Part shown: positions 25,181-28,386 of the stretch, piece by piece
How the letters are laid out: every line of letters starts with the position of its first letter
Numbering within the stretch: position 1 is the first letter of the stretch
DNA from: CAYWNA01 sp964459305
Lineage (GTDB): Bacteria > Planctomycetota > Planctomycetia > Pirellulales > Pirellulaceae
Reading direction: 5' to 3'
Assembly: GCA_964459305.1 (NCBI GenBank)
Contig: CAYWNA010000172.1
Location: 1-28,386 of the forward strand
Length of the DNA stretch: 28,386 nucleotides
Program-made: the position numbers and the translations under genes
Notes under the pieces: model-generated
Seen by the model: the letters and a program-made list of their open reading frames with translations, nothing else
What the model was told of the DNA's origin: nothing
Database searches by the model: none

Positions 25181-25402
25181 CTACTCCTCGGTGCGGTCTT
25201 TGGGAGGCCGAAGGTTGTAGCGGAGTTCAAAGTTGTCCGTACCCGACAGCCGGTGGAATCCAGACAAGGCCTCAAGCAGTGCTGCATATTTGGGATTCGT
25301 CTGTTCCAGATCCGGCCAATTACGAGCCAGCGCCCGGCGCGCCGCTTCACGGTCGACTTCGTCTACGATAACAGGTGAATGACCGTTTGATTCAACGTTC
25401 AA
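25181..25402 (-). CDS. Small protein of unknown function, partner of DUF4365 gene
   Basis: A 73-residue frame starting at TTG 25402, with GGAG about ten bases upstream; no ATG exists in the open frame. It is acidic-basic mixed and probably helical in its first half (DREAARRALARNWPDLEQTN), with no signal peptide or membrane segment. It ends 12 bases before the DUF4365 gene, and the end (RTEE) supplies a purine-rich GAGGAG that may serve as a ribosome-binding site for it. The arrangement of a short gene immediately before a nuclease-like gene recalls antitoxin-toxin or immunity modules, but no known antitoxin motif is seen. The codon pattern supports coding moderately; it might also be the remnant C-terminus of a longer protein. 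Confidence 0.5.
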   Translation of the reverse strand: MNVESNGHSPVIVDEVDREAARRALARNWPDLEQTNPKYAALLEALSGFHRLSGTDNFELRYNLRPPKDRTEE

Positions 25403-25971
25403 CTTCGACTTACTCCGTGAAAAGAAATAGGCGGCACTGCTCTACTACACTCTTCGAGCATCGCAAGTCGCGCGACGTTACCAATCAAAGAAAGTCACCC
25501 GTTGGCCAGATCGTCTGCCGCCGTTGCCCCGAAATTCGGAGACGGATTCGCGCACCCAGACCCGGCGCAGCCGGGAGGCAGAAGTAGGCGTGAGTCCACT
25601 ATATTTGAACGATTGTGCCACCATTATTGAAGGGTAGGTTTCCGCTGACAACCGCCAGGAGCACCTGGCTGAGCGTGTGGGAAAGCCACGACCTCAGAAT
25701 GCCTGGTGAAAGCTATTTGTATGAAACTTCGGAAGGCTTTCACTCGTGTCCCCGCATAATGAGACAACGGAAGCCTGGCGCGGCGCTGCCCGCAATGAAC
25801 CAATCGCTCATCCGGCGCGTCACTTTGAACCGAGTGTTCGGCCATTGTACGATGGTTGTCCTTCACTCGGATGCGCATCAGTTCATGCAACAAGAGGGAT
25901 ACGTTCGAGGTGGACTGGGTGTGCCATGAGAACAAAACGGTAATGATTCGATTCGGGAGACACGACAGAAG
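25403..25971. other. Non-coding interval of about 570 bases
   Basis: It lies between the divergent small gene (minus) and the propeller gene (plus). A compact hairpin CCCGGC-gca-GCCGGG occurs at 25561-25575. Open frames on both strands here show no domain, no signal peptide and mutually overlapping shadows, so none is called. Confidence 0.5.
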
Positions 25972-27069
25972 ATGAAAAACAAGATTGGCTACGTTGTCAC
26001 CTTCACGCTCGTTCAACTGATATTTGCGGTGTCCCTTCAGGCACAGCAACTCAGACTGGGCGAGTTAAATCTTATCTATACCGAAGACGAGATTCCAATT
26101 CGGTACGACGGCAGTCTCTCGACGATCCGGAAGGATGGCGAGATGCACTTTTTTCACTCTTTCGGCTGCCGTCTCGAAACCAGCCAGCAGCGAAGGAGCC
26201 GCCATTCCTGGCACAAGGGCCCGCCTGACGATCCACTCAAGTGTCACGTTGGAAGTAAAGCCGACAAAGAGTTTTGGGACTACAACGGCTACTACCAGGA
26301 TCAGATGGAAAAGGGAATCTGGATTCTCGGCATGTACCAGTGCCCCAACGGCGATCTACTGGCGATTACGCATGCCGAACTCAACAACGCACCAAAAGGG
26401 ACGAGGACAAGGCAAGCTCATCAACGTTTTGCTCTGGGGTTGGGTTACTCCACCGATCACGGCGTGAGCTGGACCTACTGCGGCGAAATCGTCAAGCCTG
26501 CAGATGAACGCCAAAACGTCGGTGGCGGCGCCTACATCATCCGTGGTGACTACATCTATGTCTACTTCAACGACGTTATTCCCGCGGAAGCCGGCGCCCG
26601 GCGAACGCCCATTCAGTGCGCTGCGCGGGCCGAGCTCGACACGGTCATCCAGGCTGCCGCCAAGCACCAAGTCACCCCCTGGTACAAATATCGTGATGGC
26701 AAATGGGATATACCGGGCCTTTCAGGTAAGCCGGGCGAAGATCTCATTCCTCATATCACAGGCGGCGAAGACCTCCACGCCGACGCCGCCTACTGCACCG
26801 CACTCGACAAATACCTCCTCGCCGTCCAAACCCATGGCGCTGGAAAACTACTATTGTTCTCGTCGCCAGACGGCGTTGATTGGTCACTTGAAACGGTCGT
26901 CGACCAGGTCAGCAATGGTGCGATCCAACCTTATGCCTCATTCGTCGACTTCGAGGGCCCTTCGGCCGACTGTCACACCGTCGACGATGACTTTTTCATC
27001 TACTTCCCGCGAAAGGGCCCCGACCACGATCACGACTATCTGTTTCGCCGCAAAATCAACATTGATTGA
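25972..27069 (+). CDS. Secreted sialidase/GH43-like beta-propeller protein
   Basis: The protein has 365 residues, with ATG 25972 and GGGAG about 12 bases upstream. A signal peptide (VVTFTLVQLIFAVSLQAQ) is followed by repeated propeller-strand segments: DGSLSTIRKDGEMHFFHSFG, WILGMYQCPNGDLLAITHAE, GLGYSTDHGVSWTYCGEIVK (an Asp-box-like turn), YIIRGDYIYVYFND, LLFSSPDGVDWSLETVV, and HTVDDDFFIYFPRKG. Proteins of this type include exo-sialidases and GH43-like or GH117-like glycosidases. The catalytic set could not be fixed. It appears intact, and converges on the shortened gene at 27093 with 23 bases between. A role in releasing terminal sugars from the same glycan is inferred from context. Confidence 0.75.
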   Translation: MKNKIGYVVTFTLVQLIFAVSLQAQQLRLGELNLIYTEDEIPIRYDGSLSTIRKDGEMHFFHSFGCRLETSQQRRSRHSWHKGPPDDPLKCHVGSKADKEFWDYNGYYQDQMEKGIWILGMYQCPNGDLLAITHAELNNAPKGTRTRQAHQRFALGLGYSTDHGVSWTYCGEIVKPADERQNVGGGAYIIRGDYIYVYFNDVIPAEAGARRTPIQCAARAELDTVIQAAAKHQVTPWYKYRDGKWDIPGLSGKPGEDLIPHITGGEDLHADAAYCTALDKYLLAVQTHGAGKLLLFSSPDGVDWSLETVVDQVSNGAIQPYASFVDFEGPSADCHTVDDDFFIYFPRKGPDHDHDYLFRRKINID

Positions 27070-27092
27070 GACTCTCCCGCTCCGGCGCGAGG

Positions 27093-27824
27093 CTACTCCA
27101 AGCGTAGATGAATCACGCTGTGGCCATCCAGTTCCAAATTGAAGCGAACACCGCCTGATCGATCGACTGTCAGCGGCGGTGGTTCCATGTTGGAAAGTGC
27201 ACTCATCCGCTCGTACTTGGCCTTGTTCAGTTTCCAATGGATTCCATCGGGTGAAACGTAGAGCCTCGTGCGGCAGTGATTCTTGCTGGTGTGGTAGACG
27301 ACCAGCCCTTTCAACCGTTCCGCGGCCGGGGCCCGTTCGTCGACGAACGTGGCCGGCCATTCACCAAAGCGGTCCAAGGGCAACGCCTGGTTGGGCAGGA
27401 TGCGATCGGGCAGGTCGATCTCGCGCGTCGTGTCGCGGGGACTCCAGAGCAGGCCATCGTCGCTTTCGGCCAGCGCAGCGGTTCGCTTTCGACCGTGAGC
27501 CCAGGCGAGATACGTCATCCGCCACTTGCCGCTGGCCTCATCGAAAAACACACCAGGATAACCCCAGCCGACATGGCCCTTCGGATCCCGATAAGTCGAC
27601 TCCGGAATCCGCTCGGGCCGTCCCACATGCCGCGTGACGCGATCGCGAAGGTTCAGTCGCTGATCGTCGAAGAAGAGGATAGTGGTCTGGCCCTCTTCGT
27701 TCGCCAGCGACCCCAGAGCCGGGCTCTCGGCGTTGCGGGGCTTCTCAGCCTGCCCATCGGCGCTGCGTACGGAGGCCGTCAAGGCAGAGCCACCAACCGC
27801 TGCAACAAACTGGCGTCGGTCCAT
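27093..27824 (-). CDS. Tat-leader glycosyl hydrolase-like propeller protein, probably shortened
   Basis: The start is taken at ATG 27824 (MDRRQFVAAVGGSALTASV, a Tat-type leader); ATG 27842 is an alternative. The mature part shows the family opening ILFFDDQRLNLRDRV, then WGYPGVFFDEASGKWRMTY, ALAESDDGLLWSPRD and RLYVSPDGIHWKLNKAKYE. These are blades of a GH32/43-like five-bladed propeller as in the gene at 742-2046. The protein is only 243 residues, about half the family's normal 450-600. After LNKAKYERMSAL it passes directly to a closing strand (GGVRFNLELDGHSVIHLRLE), so an in-frame internal deletion of the middle blades is likely. With incomplete blades it probably cannot form the propeller. 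Function unknown. Confidence 0.6.
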   Translation of the reverse strand: MDRRQFVAAVGGSALTASVRSADGQAEKPRNAESPALGSLANEEGQTTILFFDDQRLNLRDRVTRHVGRPERIPESTYRDPKGHVGWGYPGVFFDEASGKWRMTYLAWAHGRKRTAALAESDDGLLWSPRDTTREIDLPDRILPNQALPLDRFGEWPATFVDERAPAAERLKGLVVYHTSKNHCRTRLYVSPDGIHWKLNKAKYERMSALSNMEPPPLTVDRSGGVRFNLELDGHSVIHLRLE

Positions 27825-27859
27825 CACACCATCTCTACTCATTACTCTGGAAAATGTCG

Positions 27860-28079
27860 CTAATTTCTGCGTTCGTTCACAACGCCGTCGCCCTCTTCCG
27901 GCTGGCTGGCAACGGCGGGAACCAGCTTGCACGCGGTGCGATACGTTTCGCGGATCTCGTCGTCTGCCAAGGCTTCGTCCAGCAGGCGCACGCGGGCGAT
28001 GGCGCCGTTGAATCCGTAATGTCCCAACGGCGCGCTGGAGCCGGCTGAAGGTGGTTTGGCCGCGCCCGGCCGTGGTTGA
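27860..28079 (-). pseudogene. C-terminal LamG fragment
   Basis: The final residues GHYGFNGAIARVRLLDEALA, DDEIRETYRTACKLV, ending VVNERRN, are the closing strands of a LamG/concanavalin A-like domain. The frame stays open to 28177, but similarity fades before about 28075, where a Pro/Ala-rich stretch appears, and no start codon with a signal peptide is present. The rest of the protein is missing. The break lies within 70 bases of the recombinase gene on the other strand. It stops 36 bases before the Tat-leader gene in the same direction, so both were once in one operon. Confidence 0.6.
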
Positions 28080-28145
28080 TTAGTGGAGCCTTGAAACTGG
28101 CCGGACGATTGACCTTCGGATCGTCGCTGCAGCGAGACAAAGGGC

Positions 28146-28386
28146 GTGGTTTTGTATGCGAGAGTATCGAGCGACAAGCAAAAGCAAGCGGGCTCACTCG
28201 AAAGGCAGATTGCGAAGCTACGCCAAGTAGTCTCTCAACGCGAAACACTCGCCCCCGAGAGCATCCCGCTGTTTCAAGACTGTGCAAGTAGCTTCGGTGA
28301 GCGGAAAGCTCTGAACGCTCTGGTTGATGCGATGCTTGACGGCAAGGTTCGCAAGGTTTACGTCCTGTACATGGACCGACTGAGCC
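28146..28386 (+). CDS. Serine recombinase, IS607 TnpA-like (3' partial at window end)
   Basis: An open frame (no stop from 28113 to the window end) encodes VVLYARVSSDKQKQAGSLER, then QIAKLRQ, LFQDCASSFGERKALNAL, VDAMLDGKVRKVY and VLYMDRLS. The YARVSS motif carries the nucleophilic serine of serine recombinases, and the DRLS(R) motif ends the catalytic core. The SLERQ and short alpha-helical spacing resemble IS607-family TnpA rather than large phage integrases. IS607 TnpA normally has a MerR-like DNA-binding domain before this point; here a stop codon at 28110 precedes the frame, so the head is absent or was lost. Likely starts are GTG 28146 or TTG 28152, the latter with AAAGGG six bases before it. 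A tnpB may follow beyond the window. Confidence 0.75.
   Translation, partial: MVLYARVSSDKQKQAGSLERQIAKLRQVVSQRETLAPESIPLFQDCASSFGERKALNALVDAMLDGKVRKVYVLYMDRLS

Noticed and set aside
25561..25575. CCCGGC/GCCGGG hairpin considered as terminator
   Set aside because: Six-base stem without a T-run and not placed at a gene end; no support for termination.
25615..25929. 104-residue plus-strand frame
   Set aside because: No ribosome-binding site, no family resemblance and conflicting frames on both strands.
25624..26049. 141-residue minus-strand frame
   Set aside because: It overlaps the start and signal peptide of the propeller gene on the other strand and shows no recognisable domain.
1..28386. 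CRISPR array, tRNA, rRNA or riboswitch
   Set aside because: No regularly spaced repeats, cloverleaf or conserved RNA core was seen while reading both strands.

Overview
The window looks like a chromosomal segment of a planctomycete (Planctomycetota, possibly Pirellulales). This rests on gene content and style: many secreted formylglycine-type sulfatases, secreted proteins of the 'glycosyl hydrolase-like' and amidohydrolase types common in that phylum, DegT-type aminotransferases carrying twin-arginine (Tat) leaders, LamG and discoidin-like domains, parallel beta-helix proteins and moderately high GC. No rRNA, tRNA or CRISPR was found. Most proteins carry an export signal, and the theme is breakdown of a sulfated, uronate-rich polysaccharide outside the cytoplasm.

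Layout. 1-510: 3' end of a LamG-domain (sialidase-type) gene. 527-5371 (minus): a GH62-like 5' stub, a C-terminally shortened glycosyl hydrolase-like gene, a gene-poor gap with a 61-base palindrome, a 3' fragment of one amidohydrolase joined to an intact amidohydrolase, and an alpha/alpha-toroid protein. 5421-5787 (minus): a LacI-family repressor reduced to its two ends. After a divergent regulatory region with a LacI-type palindrome (5939-5962) come, on plus, two Tat-exported DegT aminotransferases and a truncated heparinase II/III-like lyase (6145-10342). 10680-12563 is wreckage: a DUF4838-type 5' stub colliding with a sulfatase that has an internal deletion, then a glycosyl hydrolase-like 3' fragment. 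12561-24105 is mostly intact: three full sulfatases (12561-14120 minus, 14325-15701 plus, 20805-22226 plus), a discoidin/TIM-barrel protein (minus), an alpha/alpha-toroid lyase-like protein (plus) and a parallel beta-helix protein (minus). 24179-25402 (minus) is a two-gene cassette unlike the rest: a 73-residue protein and a DUF4365 (nuclease-like) protein. 25972-28386 holds a beta-propeller protein, a shortened Tat-leader propeller protein, a LamG 3' fragment and, at the right edge, the start of a serine recombinase resembling IS607-type TnpA.

How the genes may work together (inference): sulfatases remove sulfate esters, lyase-like toroid proteins and the beta-helix protein cut the backbone, propeller hydrolases trim side chains, and a LacI-type repressor would have controlled the cluster.

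The most striking feature is damage by deletion. About ten genes are missing a middle, a 3' half or a 5' half, while flanking genes are clean and premature stops by point mutation are not evident. Either this locus is decaying in the living genome by repeated short deletions, or the assembly has dropped segments; read mapping would decide. The best candidate for an undescribed system is the DUF4365 cassette.
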